Translations under genes and position numbers: made by a program
The notes under the pieces: generated by a model
The model's input: only the letters and a program-made list of their open reading frames with translations
Told to the model about the DNA's origin: nothing
Database searches by the model: none
Part shown: one piece after another, positions 8,846 through 17,034 of the stretch
How positions within the stretch are numbered: position 1 is the stretch's first letter
How the letters are laid out: every line of letters begins with the position of its first letter
Assembly: GCA_964472545.1 (NCBI GenBank)
Contig: CAYYNP010000006.1
Span: forward strand, 1 to 64,000
DNA: 64,000 nucleotides
DNA from: CAYYNP01 sp964472545
GTDB lineage: Bacteria; Planctomycetota; Planctomycetia; Pirellulales; Thermoguttaceae
Direction: 5' to 3'

Positions 8846-9958
8846 TCAGACGGCCTGTCCGTCGTCGGCGTCGTCCTTCGCCACATTGGGCTCCGCCAAG
8901 TCACTCTCTGGCGAGTCACACGCTGCCGCATCATCCTGTGGCGTGTCGTCTTCGGCCGATCCGCCCAGCCACCGCCGCGTGGCTTTCCATGCGCGTCCGA
9001 TCAGCCGGCCGGAGAGCAGGTCCTCGGTGATGGTGCCCTTCTGAGTGGAGAAGTTGTGCCACACGGCGTCGATGTACGGCTGGCTGGTTTCGCTCAACGA
9101 GGCGTAAAAGCCTTTCTCGCGGATGTCGCCCAGGGCTTCCGTGTAATAATCGATCACGTGCCGGTCGAAGAGCGTGACGGCTGCCTTCGCCGTCGAGAGG
9201 GCCCCGCGGCCGACCGTGGCGATCTTGTCGAGCGAGTAGAGCGTCATTGCCGAAGAAACGGCAAACGGATTGACCCCCTGGCTGGTGGCCGTTTCGTGGA
9301 TCTCGTCCCAGAGCCGCTTCACCTCGGCCTGGGGAACCGCCTTGGCGGGATCGATCTGCTTGACCGACTCGCGGGCTTGGTCGATTGTCTCCTTCAGCCC
9401 GGACACCGATAGCGGCGGTGTGTCGAAGGCAGTGGCGGTCGTCTTGGCCGCGGCGGCCACCGAGTCGAGCAGGTCGTCGACGTGGTTGATCGTCGAGGCC
9501 TCGTCGATAATGCCCTGCTGCTTCAGATCGTCGGCCACCTCGCGCAGATACGCTTGCGAACCGTAGGCCACGTCGCTGACCACCGCCAGCACGATCAGTG
9601 GCGAAAGGTGGATCGTGGCCAGTCCGGCCAGTTCGATGAAATTGCCCACGGCCTTGCGGGCGACGAAGTTCTCGACCTTTTCCGGGGCGTTGGGGTCTTC
9701 CGAAGGGGCCACGCCGCCGACGTCTTCGGCCAAGAACGTCAGCCCCTGCCGGATGAAGACGTGGTAGGTTTTCGAGCTCTGAAACGCGTGCGGCACCAGC
9801 AACGAGGCCGATTCCCGAAGAGCCCCGCTGATCACGCCCGTGGCGCTGCGGAGCGTGCGTTCGGGCAACGACATCCCAAACAGCAGGAAGTCCCGCACCC
9901 GAGCGTAGCCGGGGTCCTGCTCGTCTTCCGTGGCGGGCCGCTTGGGATCGTCGGACAT
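8846..9958 (-). CDS. Conserved hypothetical protein, helical
   Basis: A 370-residue protein I do not recognise. It is largely alpha-helical, with a hydrophobic stretch near 120-140 (FIELAGLATIHLSPLIVLAVVSDVAYG) that could insert into a membrane, and an acidic, low-complexity tail (about 330-370) rich in D, E and A. No signal peptide, no cofactor motif. The ATG at 9956-9958 is 13 bases from the stop of the upstream zinc-ribbon gene, so both are in one operon. Both fit planctomycete-specific families of unknown role. Confidence 0.68.
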   Translation of the reverse strand: MSDDPKRPATEDEQDPGYARVRDFLLFGMSLPERTLRSATGVISGALRESASLLVPHAFQSSKTYHVFIRQGLTFLAEDVGGVAPSEDPNAPEKVENFVARKAVGNFIELAGLATIHLSPLIVLAVVSDVAYGSQAYLREVADDLKQQGIIDEASTINHVDDLLDSVAAAAKTTATAFDTPPLSVSGLKETIDQARESVKQIDPAKAVPQAEVKRLWDEIHETATSQGVNPFAVSSAMTLYSLDKIATVGRGALSTAKAAVTLFDRHVIDYYTEALGDIREKGFYASLSETSQPYIDAVWHNFSTQKGTITEDLLSGRLIGRAWKATRRWLGGSAEDDTPQDDAAACDSPESDLAEPNVAKDDADDGQAV

Positions 9959-9971
9959 TTGGGCGATTCGG

Positions 9972-11375
9972 CTAAGGTACCGACTTGGGCAAGATCACGG
10001 CCAACGCGCCCCACACGACTTGCTCCGAGGAGCCCGAGTAGCCGATGACGTTATCGGCCGGGGCGTCGACGATATGGCCCAGGATCAGGACCTCGTCTTC
10101 GACGACGAACGGCAGCGCGGGCTTGGCCAGCACGATGATTGGTGTATCCGAGTCGGCGACGTTCAGCACCGTTCCCTGGATCCCGGTATCCTCCCGCAAG
10201 TCAATGCGGCTGACCGCGCCCGCCAGCAGGACGCCCTGCTCCAGACGCGTCTCGTCTTCCAGCACGGCCTTCGCCCAGAGGGCGATCTTCTGCGGCTGCC
10301 CGGGCGTCTGACCGATTTGCTCCAGCATCGACTCGACCGCCCGACGGCGATCGTCCAACTGGGCCCCTTCGTTGGCAAAGGCGATTACGTGGCCCATGCG
10401 GCAAAACAGCGGATAGCTTTCGTCGGTTATTTCTAGCCCGAATGCCGTATCCGGATCCTCCGGGGCAACGGCATCATTGGCCGCTTTGAGCGCCGCGCCG
10501 AGATCGTCGGAGGTCAGCGCCGGCGGATTCCGCGGGCCGACGTAGTCTGCCGGGAGCGTCGGAGGCGCCGGCGGCGGATCGACAAAGGGCCCCGTCAGCG
10601 GGTCTTCTTCCAGACCGGGGTCGATGGGATCAGGTGACAGGGGATCGGGGTCACTCGGGTCCGGAGCGTTGGGATCGGGATCGGTGGGGCCGGGAGCAGG
10701 AACTTCCGGCGTCACCGCCGGAGCGTCGGGCGTCTTCGTCTGCGTAGCCGTCGTCTGCTCGGTCTCGTCGATGGTGGAATCGGGGGCGTCTGCGCTGAAC
10801 CAGTGCATCGTGTGCGGCAAGAACGGCAGCGGGAGGAAATGGAACGTGGTTCGCTCCGGCTTGATCCAAGCCGCGGCGTAGACGGCGATCAACAGTCCGA
10901 CGACGCCGCCGATCACGATCTCGGCCACCGTCCGCAGGCCGCTCTTCTGCTTCTTCTTGCGACCCGGCCGAGGGGCCAGGCTGCTCTCGACGGCACCGGC
11001 CGGTTCGCCGGAGTCGAACGCGCCGAATGCCCCCTCGTCGACGTCCGTCTCGCCCGTGTCGATGGCCACGCCCGCCGGGGCATCCTCCAGGCCGATCTCG
11101 TCACCCGCGCCCACGTCGATCGGAGGCACGATATCCGCCGATTTCCAGACGTCCAGGCTGGGGCCGTCTTCGGCGGCCGTTTGCTCGGGTTCTTCCGCCG
11201 TGACGGGAGCCTCTGGTACGGCAACGGGGATCAATGCCGGCGGCAGCCCCGCCATCGCCTCTTGGAGGGGGTATTCCTCCTCGCAGAGGGGGCAGCGCAC
11301 GGCGGCCTTCTCGTCAATCCCCTCGGGAACCCGCACTGCCTGTTGGCACTTCGGGCACTCGGAAATGATAGACAT
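9972..11375 (-). CDS. Zinc-ribbon, proline-rich single-pass membrane protein
   Basis: A 467-residue protein. The N-terminus has a zinc ribbon with C7/C10 and C28/C31 (ECPKC and RCPLC). An acidic linker follows, then one transmembrane helix near 155-172 (IGGVVGLLIAVYAAAWI), a long Pro/Asp/Ala/Thr linker (about 205-275) with repeated PDPxxPDPSDPDP units, and a soluble C-terminal domain (about 290-467). With the ribbon inside, the repeat and C-terminal domain would lie outside the cytoplasm. The C-terminal domain is unrecognised. AAGGAG precedes the start. Cytoplasmic ribbon plus single membrane helix is a common planctomycete arrangement of unknown function. Confidence 0.72.
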   Translation of the reverse strand: MSIISECPKCQQAVRVPEGIDEKAAVRCPLCEEEYPLQEAMAGLPPALIPVAVPEAPVTAEEPEQTAAEDGPSLDVWKSADIVPPIDVGAGDEIGLEDAPAGVAIDTGETDVDEGAFGAFDSGEPAGAVESSLAPRPGRKKKQKSGLRTVAEIVIGGVVGLLIAVYAAAWIKPERTTFHFLPLPFLPHTMHWFSADAPDSTIDETEQTTATQTKTPDAPAVTPEVPAPGPTDPDPNAPDPSDPDPLSPDPIDPGLEEDPLTGPFVDPPPAPPTLPADYVGPRNPPALTSDDLGAALKAANDAVAPEDPDTAFGLEITDESYPLFCRMGHVIAFANEGAQLDDRRRAVESMLEQIGQTPGQPQKIALWAKAVLEDETRLEQGVLLAGAVSRIDLREDTGIQGTVLNVADSDTPIIVLAKPALPFVVEDEVLILGHIVDAPADNVIGYSGSSEQVVWGALAVILPKSVP

Positions 11376-11524
11376 GGTCGCTCCTTGAGTTTCGGGCCCT
11401 AACTATCTAGTTTAGCCCGCCTTTGGGCGGAAAACCACCGCCGGCAATGCGACCTTGGACGGAGAATGCCGACGGAGCGACCGTGGCAGAGAGCGTGAGA
11501 GGTCGGGCCGAAGCCCTGAGAACG

Positions 11525-11791
11525 CTAGTGATCGTTGTATCCCAAGCTGCGAGAGATCTCCCTCGCCTCGTTGGTCACCGCAAAGGACTTGCCCGGTGTG
11601 GTCGGCGGCCGAATCGGGCGAGTCGACATCGGCGGGATGTCGAGCTTGTGGCGATCGCCAAAGGGATCAGCGCTCCTGGACGGAGACCATCCGGTGCAGC
11701 CCGGCAAGGCCAGACATACGATGACAATCGCGGCGCGAAAGAGGCCGGCGAATCGAAATGTCCCATTATCCGGACGGTTTGAAGGGAGCAT
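11525..11791 (-). CDS. Small putative lipoprotein
   Basis: An 88-residue protein with a hydrophobic segment at 18-30 and a lipobox LPGC giving C32 as the lipidated residue. The mature part is about 56 residues, Pro- and Arg-rich, and ends in EAREISRSLGY. No domain is recognised. It is probably anchored in the inner or outer membrane. The ribosome-binding site is weak, which lowers confidence, but no competing frame in this stretch is protein-like. Confidence 0.5.
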   Translation of the reverse strand: MLPSNRPDNGTFRFAGLFRAAIVIVCLALPGCTGWSPSRSADPFGDRHKLDIPPMSTRPIRPPTTPGKSFAVTNEAREISRSLGYNDH

Positions 11792-12019
11792 GGCGAGACC
11801 TGCTCTGGGAGTCCTAGGAAAAGCGGCGGGAGTCTCGCAGAAAGGTCGGGATGTGTCCAGGCCAGTTTTCGGGAGATTCTCGTCTCTTGGGGTCGTCTCT
11901 TCTCACCAGTTTGGCTGCACGCCGCCCGATTCGATCGGCAACTCGGCGGCGGGACCGTACAATGGGCGCAACGAGTTGGACGTTTTCGGTGCATTTAGCC
12001 TACGTGGAGAAAGACCTTG

Positions 12020-12709
12020 ATGCTCGACACCCTCGTGATTGCCCCCCATCCGGACGACGCTGAGATCGGGGCATGCGGCGCCATCTTGCGGTTGAAGGCC
12101 GAGGGCCGCTCGGTCGGTGTGCTCGATCTGACCGACGGAGAACCGACACCGCTGGGTTCGCCGGAGATCCGCGCCGTCGAGACGGCAGCCGCCACCGACG
12201 TGCTTGGGCTCGAATGGCGCGAGAACCTGGGGCTGCCCAACCGCTCGCTGCAGCCGACGCTCGAAGCCCGGGCGAAGCTGGCCGGTGTGATCCGCCAGAC
12301 GCGGCCACGTTGGTTGTTCGCCCCCTATTGGGTCGACGCCCATCCCGATCACGTGGCGGCTACCGAACTGATCGAGGCCGCCCGATTCTGGGCCAAGCTG
12401 ACCAAGACCGACCTGCCCGGCGAGCCGCACTACCCGCGGCGGATCTTCTACTACTACGGATTCCACCTACGGCAGAACCCCCAGCCGGCCTTCGTGCTCG
12501 ATATCAGCGAGTTTTGGGCGAAGAAACAAGCCGCCATCGAGTGCTACCGCAGCCAGTTCATCGACAACCAGCCGGCCACCGGCCGGAAGACCATCGACCG
12601 CGTCCGCGATCGGGCCGCAACCTTCGGCGCCATGATCGGCGTCGACTACGGCGAGCCGTTCACCGCGCGAGAGCCGATCGGACTAGCGACGCTCGACGGA
12701 CTCCTGTAA
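12020..12709 (+). CDS. bshB1: BshB1-type N-acetyl sugar deacetylase (PIG-L family)
   Basis: A 229-residue cytoplasmic zinc-dependent deacetylase. In bacillithiol synthesis BshB1 removes acetate from GlcNAc-malate. Zinc motifs are HPDD (10-13) and HPDH (about 111-114); the segments TDGEPTPLGSPEIR, RENLGLPNRSL and YHP-type FYYYGFH are characteristic of BshB1 rather than of MshB or generic LmbE proteins. Start: an ATG at 12020 immediately preceded by an in-frame TTG at 12017; I use the ATG. bshA and bshC are not in the window, so bacillithiol production is inference. The gene stands alone between minus-strand neighbours. Confidence 0.8.
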   Translation: MLDTLVIAPHPDDAEIGACGAILRLKAEGRSVGVLDLTDGEPTPLGSPEIRAVETAAATDVLGLEWRENLGLPNRSLQPTLEARAKLAGVIRQTRPRWLFAPYWVDAHPDHVAATELIEAARFWAKLTKTDLPGEPHYPRRIFYYYGFHLRQNPQPAFVLDISEFWAKKQAAIECYRSQFIDNQPATGRKTIDRVRDRAATFGAMIGVDYGEPFTAREPIGLATLDGLL

Positions 12710-12831
12710 GGGCCTCTGAATCGGGCCGAGGCCACGTGTGTGGAGAGGTCGGGAGTCTGTCGTGAGCGGTGGGGGCGAGTCCTGGGCGGCGAGGGCATGA
12801 CCTTCCAGCCAATCAGCAGTTGTCAATCTCC

Positions 12832-13908
12832 CTACTTCCCAAACAGCGCCGTGAAGAACGCCCCGCTATGTCCGAGACCGACGCGTCGGTAATCGCCCAG
12901 GAGGTTCTTGTGGTGGCCCGGGCTGTGGAACCAGGCACGATTGGCGACCCGCCCGTCGTGGGTGCCGTGGTAGATATTTTCGGCGTTGGCCTTGGTGCCG
13001 TATCGGGCGGCCCGATCCCACGGAAGCTTCTTGCCGGGCAGGGGTGATTCGTGGGCGAAGAACTTCTGCTGGCGCATGTCGTGCGAGTGTTCGCGGGCGG
13101 CCGCGCAGAGCTTCACGTCGATGACTAGCGGCCGCAGCCCCAGCAGATTGCGCATCAGGTTCAGTTCGAGAATCCCCCGGGCCTCCTCCTGCCCGAGTTG
13201 CGCCGCCAGCCGTCTGTTGGCCACCATCACCTGCAGCGTCTGCGGCGACATCGGCGCGGCCATACCGGCGGCCAATTGCTCCTCGCCTTGCAGGTACTTC
13301 TCGAAATTCGGCGGTTCCTTCGGCTTGTTGCGGTCTTGCGGCATCAGCTTGTAGAGGTGGATTCCGCACTCCTGCCACAGTTGTCCGAGTTGCCCGAGCC
13401 GGGCACGCTGCGCCTGCAATTCCTCCGATCGCTCCAAGACTTCCGCCCGATCGACCAGGAAGATATCGGCCAGCCGTTGCATGGCCGGGTCGGCCGTGCG
13501 GATGATGTTCTCTTTGGTGAAGTTCGGCCCGTCCTGTAATTGCAGGACCGTCTCGCGCAGCCGGGCAACCTCGGCCAGCGGGACGTTGCCGATCTGGGTC
13601 TTGGCCGCGGCGGTCGCGTAGGCGTAGAAGCGCTGGCGGTAGGCGTTGAGTTGCGGGTAGATCTGCTCGGTAATTGTCACATAGAGCGTCGCCACGGCCG
13701 GACGGCCGGACTGCATCGCCTGACGGACAATCGCCGCCTGGGCCGCCCTATCGCCCCGGGCGCGAATGAACTGTCCGGACAATCGCTTCGCCTCGCGCTC
13801 GGAATCGGCCGGCGGGGGAGGCGCGGCCGCGCGGCCCGGCACAACCCGGACAGCCGGGCAAAGGGCCATTGTCCAGAGCAGCAGCATCGAAAACCTACGT
13901 AGCGTCAT
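12832..13908 (-). CDS. Secreted CAP/SCP-domain protein
   Basis: A 358-residue exported protein with a signal peptide at about 1-30. Residues 30-220 are helical and of unknown function, possibly coiled coil. The C-terminal 130 residues form a CAP (SCP/YkwD-like) domain: LNLMRNLLGLRPL, AAREHSHDM, FFAHESP, AENIYHG and RAWFHSPGHHKNLL follow the family pattern, with the two histidines of HSxDM and SPGHHKN at the usual cavity. Bacterial CAP proteins are extracellular and their role is rarely known. The start could also be a GTG at 13929, seven codons earlier. Confidence 0.8.
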   Translation of the reverse strand: MTLRRFSMLLLWTMALCPAVRVVPGRAAAPPPPADSEREAKRLSGQFIRARGDRAAQAAIVRQAMQSGRPAVATLYVTITEQIYPQLNAYRQRFYAYATAAAKTQIGNVPLAEVARLRETVLQLQDGPNFTKENIIRTADPAMQRLADIFLVDRAEVLERSEELQAQRARLGQLGQLWQECGIHLYKLMPQDRNKPKEPPNFEKYLQGEEQLAAGMAAPMSPQTLQVMVANRRLAAQLGQEEARGILELNLMRNLLGLRPLVIDVKLCAAAREHSHDMRQQKFFAHESPLPGKKLPWDRAARYGTKANAENIYHGTHDGRVANRAWFHSPGHHKNLLGDYRRVGLGHSGAFFTALFGK

Positions 13909-14040
13909 GTTCTCGTTCTTTGCGTTCACAGAGTCGATACGTTGGCCAACCCGTCACAGTTCGCTTGACCTGATCCATCGTAGCCGGATATGATCGCCGC
14001 GCTAAGGCGGGAGCGAGTCCGGAGCGGATCGGGCCCCCCC

Positions 14041-14088
14041 TGCCCTGCCCTGCCCCGGCCTGCCCTGCCCCGGCCTGCCCTGCACCAT
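14041..14088. repeat. Short tandem repeat, 15-bp unit
   Basis: About three copies of TGCCCTGCCCCGGCC, the last one incomplete, in the gap between the divergent CAP-domain and trmL genes. It is 30 bases upstream of the trmL start and leaves little room for a trmL promoter downstream of it. Confidence 0.8.
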
Positions 14089-14119
14089 TTTCCAATCCCT
14101 GCCCTGCCCGCGAGACCCC

Positions 14120-14614
14120 ATGAGCCGCTCTACCGCTGAAAGCCCTGCCGTCGGCCGTCCGTCGAAGTTGCACGTGGTGCTCTACCAGCCGGAAATCCCT
14201 TACAACGCCGGCAGCGTGGGACGAACGTGTGTGGCCGTGGGCGCCAAGCTTTGGTTGGTCCGACCGTTGGGATTTCAGGTCGACGACCGCCGGCTGCGCC
14301 GCGCCGGGCTCGACTACTGGCGGCACCTGCAATGGGAAGCCGTCGACGACTGGGACGCGCTGCGGCGCCGCTTGGGCGAGGCCCGCTATTGGTTCTTCTC
14401 GAAGAAGGCCACGGCCAGCTACGCCGAGGTCGAGTTCTCTCCCGGCGACGTGCTGGTCTTCGGCAGCGAGTCGCAAGGGCTGCCGCCGTCGATGCTTCAG
14501 GCCCACGCCGACCGCTGCCTGCGGATCCCCATCGACCCGAACGCCCGCAGCTTGAACCTCTCGGTCAGCGTGGCGGTGATCGCGTTCGAGGCCAAGCGGC
14601 AGTGGGCCGGATAG
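14120..14614 (+). CDS. trmL: tRNA (cytidine/uridine(34)-2'-O)-methyltransferase
   Basis: A 164-residue SPOUT-class methyltransferase that 2'-O-methylates the wobble base of tRNA-Leu isoacceptors with SAM. The knot motifs are present: EIPYNAGSVGRTC (22-34), VLVFGSESQGLP (near 111-122) and the C-terminal IPIDPNARSLNLSVSVAV. Length fits TrmL, which consists of the catalytic domain only. The first 15 residues are poorly conserved, so the true start could be slightly downstream. Followed by an inverted-repeat doublet 15 bases after its stop. Confidence 0.93.
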   Translation: MSRSTAESPAVGRPSKLHVVLYQPEIPYNAGSVGRTCVAVGAKLWLVRPLGFQVDDRRLRRAGLDYWRHLQWEAVDDWDALRRRLGEARYWFFSKKATASYAEVEFSPGDVLVFGSESQGLPPSMLQAHADRCLRIPIDPNARSLNLSVSVAVIAFEAKRQWAG

Positions 14615-14628
14615 GCCCTGTCGGAGGA

Positions 14629-14709
14629 CGTCATAGTAGTCATCTCGCTCCGCGAGATGTCACCACGTCATGTCATTTCGTCTCGGGGAGCGAGACGACT
14701 ACTATGACG
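14629..14709. repeat. Inverted-repeat doublet, family H
   Basis: Arms 14629-14659 and 14679-14709 pair over 31 bases with three mismatches. Each arm alone also folds: CATCTCG/CGAGATG on the left and CGTCTCG/CGAGACG on the right. A further short outer arm pair, 14620-14628 and 14731-14739 (TGTCGGAGG / CCTCCGACA), encloses it. It lies between trmL and the small Cys-rich gene and may end trmL transcription. Confidence 0.88.
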
Positions 14710-14821
14710 ATTATCCGCCGGTCCGCGAGCCCTCCGACATAGATCAGGCGGTTCACCCTCCGGCACGAAAGGTGTGCTATCATTCCACAGGGCTCTACCC
14801 GCACCAATACTTCGAGATGCC

Positions 14822-15058
14822 ATGAACGAGCACATCAGTCGACTCGTTGTCCGCGGCGGCGAAGTTCGCCCGAAGGACCGCTACGGGAGGTTGAGGGTCC
14901 TCGGCCAGCCGTTTCGCGTGCAATACGACCAGCGCTGGAAGGAGTTGGCCGCCGTCTGCGAATGTTCCTGCCAGGCCGTCTGCGTGGTCGACTGCCGCGA
15001 TCTGCTACGCGGCAAGATCCGCTCGTGCGGGTGTATGAACGCGTGTTTGGCGCGTTGA
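14822..15058 (+). CDS. Small Cys-rich zinc-ribbon protein (AP2/HNH-associated type)
   Basis: A 78-residue protein with eight cysteines in its second half, including C46, C48, C50, C54, C58, C69, C71 and C75. The arrangement CECSCxxxC followed by DLLRGKIRSCGC is like the zinc-ribbon that precedes AP2 or HNH domains in phage and mobile-element proteins, where it usually reads CxCG...L..G..xSCGC. Here no AP2 or HNH domain follows: the protein stops seven residues after SCGC. It may be an orphan DNA-binding ribbon. The ATG at 14822 is preferred; the frame extends a little upstream without similarity. Confidence 0.55.
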   Translation: MNEHISRLVVRGGEVRPKDRYGRLRVLGQPFRVQYDQRWKELAAVCECSCQAVCVVDCRDLLRGKIRSCGCMNACLAR

Positions 15059-15082
15059 GTTGGGCGAGGTCTTGGCCGAATC

Positions 15083-15961
15083 TCACTTCAGCCAATCGAA
15101 ATCGACGGGCCCTGCGTCGCGCGAACCGAGATCGTTCACGGCCGGGTCGTCCGGCCCTGCATCGGCCGAGCCGGATTCGCTCGAGCCCGAATCATTGGAA
15201 CCCGGCGCTGCTTCGCGGGCAGACTCCACGCACAGGTCGTGACGCTGCTGTTGATTCTGATCGACCGTGCGGATGATCGAGCTGGCCAACACGGCCGCCG
15301 TGGCCGCCGCCAGATCGGCGACCAGCGCAGCCCAAGTCACGCCATGCAGCGCCCCCACCGACCCCACCGCGCGCGCCGTGCGCGACAGATTAAACGCATA
15401 CCATCCGACAGACCCCGCGGTCAGATGCAGGGCCCACCACCAACCCAACAACACCGGCGCGCCACGATACGGGCGTTTTAGCGCGTTGGCCAGTTGGAAT
15501 CCCTTCGGGTCGCTTCCCTTCCAGATTTCCTTCATGATCTGCAGCGGATAGAACAGGTTCAGAATCGGTATGAACCAACACCCCACGGCCCAGCCCGGCG
15601 AGAATCGCAGCCGGTGGGCTCCGAGTGCGGGCAGGTTGCGATGCGCGCGATGGAACCACAACAAGAAGGCGGCCGCCGTCAACAGTTGCACGACCGCCGT
15701 CAGGACCAACACGAAGCTCTGCCGAGTATCGTTGCTCTGGAATTCGGCCCGCCGGACGCCCGGATAGGATGTGGCGCGATCGATCAGTTCGATCTGAAAG
15801 TAGTTCGATCCGGCGCTAAAGATGCTCACGCCAAAGCATAGCGCGAACATCAGGCACGCAACCTGGGCCCGACGGTGGCCCGACTCGAACGGACTCGTCG
15901 GTCGGCCTGTGTCGGCCGTCTCGGGGCTCTCGAACGGGTTGACTTCCGGTTCATTTGCCAT
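15083..15961 (-). CDS. DUF4328 family membrane protein (copy 1)
   Basis: A 292-residue multi-pass membrane protein. The N-terminus carries NPFESPE (about 7-13), a short motif common at the start of planctomycete membrane proteins. Four to six transmembrane segments follow, with the DUF4328 hallmarks LWFHRAHRNLPALGA, RFSPGWAVGCWFIPILNLFYP and EIWKGSDP. The tail (about 245-292) is soluble, acidic and Ser/Asp-rich and ends in FDWLK. DUF4328 has no known function. It is the second of two tandem relatives; the upstream copy ends 104 bases away. Start at the ATG at 15959-15961 by comparison with that copy. Confidence 0.82.
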   Translation of the reverse strand: MANEPEVNPFESPETADTGRPTSPFESGHRRAQVACLMFALCFGVSIFSAGSNYFQIELIDRATSYPGVRRAEFQSNDTRQSFVLVLTAVVQLLTAAAFLLWFHRAHRNLPALGAHRLRFSPGWAVGCWFIPILNLFYPLQIMKEIWKGSDPKGFQLANALKRPYRGAPVLLGWWWALHLTAGSVGWYAFNLSRTARAVGSVGALHGVTWAALVADLAAATAAVLASSIIRTVDQNQQQRHDLCVESAREAAPGSNDSGSSESGSADAGPDDPAVNDLGSRDAGPVDFDWLK

Positions 15962-16064
15962 CGTGGCCCCCTGTGGGAGATGAGAAGTCGCTGCCAGGGC
16001 GAGGTGCATTGCCTCGTTGCCTCACCCACAATAATCTCGCCCGGAGTCTACCATTACGGGCGGG

Positions 16065-16883
16065 TTACTTCAACCAATCGAGCCGCGGCGGCAGGCCGGA
16101 GGTGCTCGAAACTGGCGGGGCCGCCGCTTGACGGAGCCGATGGCGTTGCTGTTGATTGCGGTCGACGTGGCCCACCACCAAGATCGCAAACACCGCGGCC
16201 GGGAGCGTGGCCAGATCGCCGAGAACGTCGGCCCAACCCGATACGATCTGTTGCGGCACGGTGCGCGCCCTCAGCCAAAGTTGGATCCCCGCTTGATCGG
16301 CGAGCCACTTGAGCAGGTGAAAGCCCCACCAACATCCGACCAGCGCCCACGTGCCTCCATAAGAACGTTGAAGCGGGTCGGTACGAAGTCCCGCCGGATC
16401 GCTGCCGGCCCAAATCTCCCGCATGATTAGAAAGGGGACAAACAGGTTGAATATCGGTATGAACCAGATACCAACGGCCCAGCCCGGCGAGTACCTGAGA
16501 TTCCGGGCCCCCAGAGCACGCAGGTTGCCGTGTACCCGATAAGACCACATCATGAACGCGACCGCCGTCGAAATCACCACGCCGAGCTGCAGCAAATCTA
16601 CCCAGTCTTGACGATCGCTGTTCGCGGTGACCTCTTCCCATGTGATCCTCGCACCCGACGCCGCACGATCCAACAACTGGATCTGCAAGTACGTGGATCC
16701 CGCGCCGAGCGAGTCCACGACCATGCTCAGCACCATCAACGCGATCAGAACCATCGCCCGAGTGTGACCGGACACAAACGAAGTCGTCGGCAGAAGGCCG
16801 CCGCCGAGGTCCGCGCCGACCTGGGCTGGGGCAGCGGTTGTCTCGGGACTCTGAAACGGATTGACTCCCTGCGGTTCTTCCAT
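16065..16883 (-). CDS. DUF4328 family membrane protein (copy 2)
   Basis: A 272-residue paralogue of the next gene downstream. It shows the same order of features: NPFQSPET at 8-15, several transmembrane helices, MWSYRVHGNLRALGA, RYSPGWAVGIWFIPIFNLFVP, EIWAGSDP, then HVDRNQQQRHRL and the final RLDWLK. Both copies keep the DxNQQQRHxL and DWLK ends although the linker between differs in length and composition, so the C-terminus is under selection. Function unknown; integral to the inner membrane by inference. The pair probably arose by tandem duplication. Confidence 0.82.
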   Translation of the reverse strand: MEEPQGVNPFQSPETTAAPAQVGADLGGGLLPTTSFVSGHTRAMVLIALMVLSMVVDSLGAGSTYLQIQLLDRAASGARITWEEVTANSDRQDWVDLLQLGVVISTAVAFMMWSYRVHGNLRALGARNLRYSPGWAVGIWFIPIFNLFVPFLIMREIWAGSDPAGLRTDPLQRSYGGTWALVGCWWGFHLLKWLADQAGIQLWLRARTVPQQIVSGWADVLGDLATLPAAVFAILVVGHVDRNQQQRHRLRQAAAPPVSSTSGLPPRLDWLK

Positions 16884-17034
16884 GGGATTGCCTCGGGAGA
16901 TGCGCGAACAGAGAACTGAGGTCGACGCCCGTTCGCGGCGCTCGCACCTCGGGCCTCGCGCGGGAGTTTACCACGGCGGCAAAGACGCATCCACCCCTCG
17001 CTACTTCCGGACGCCCGATCTGCCGCAGCCGTCG

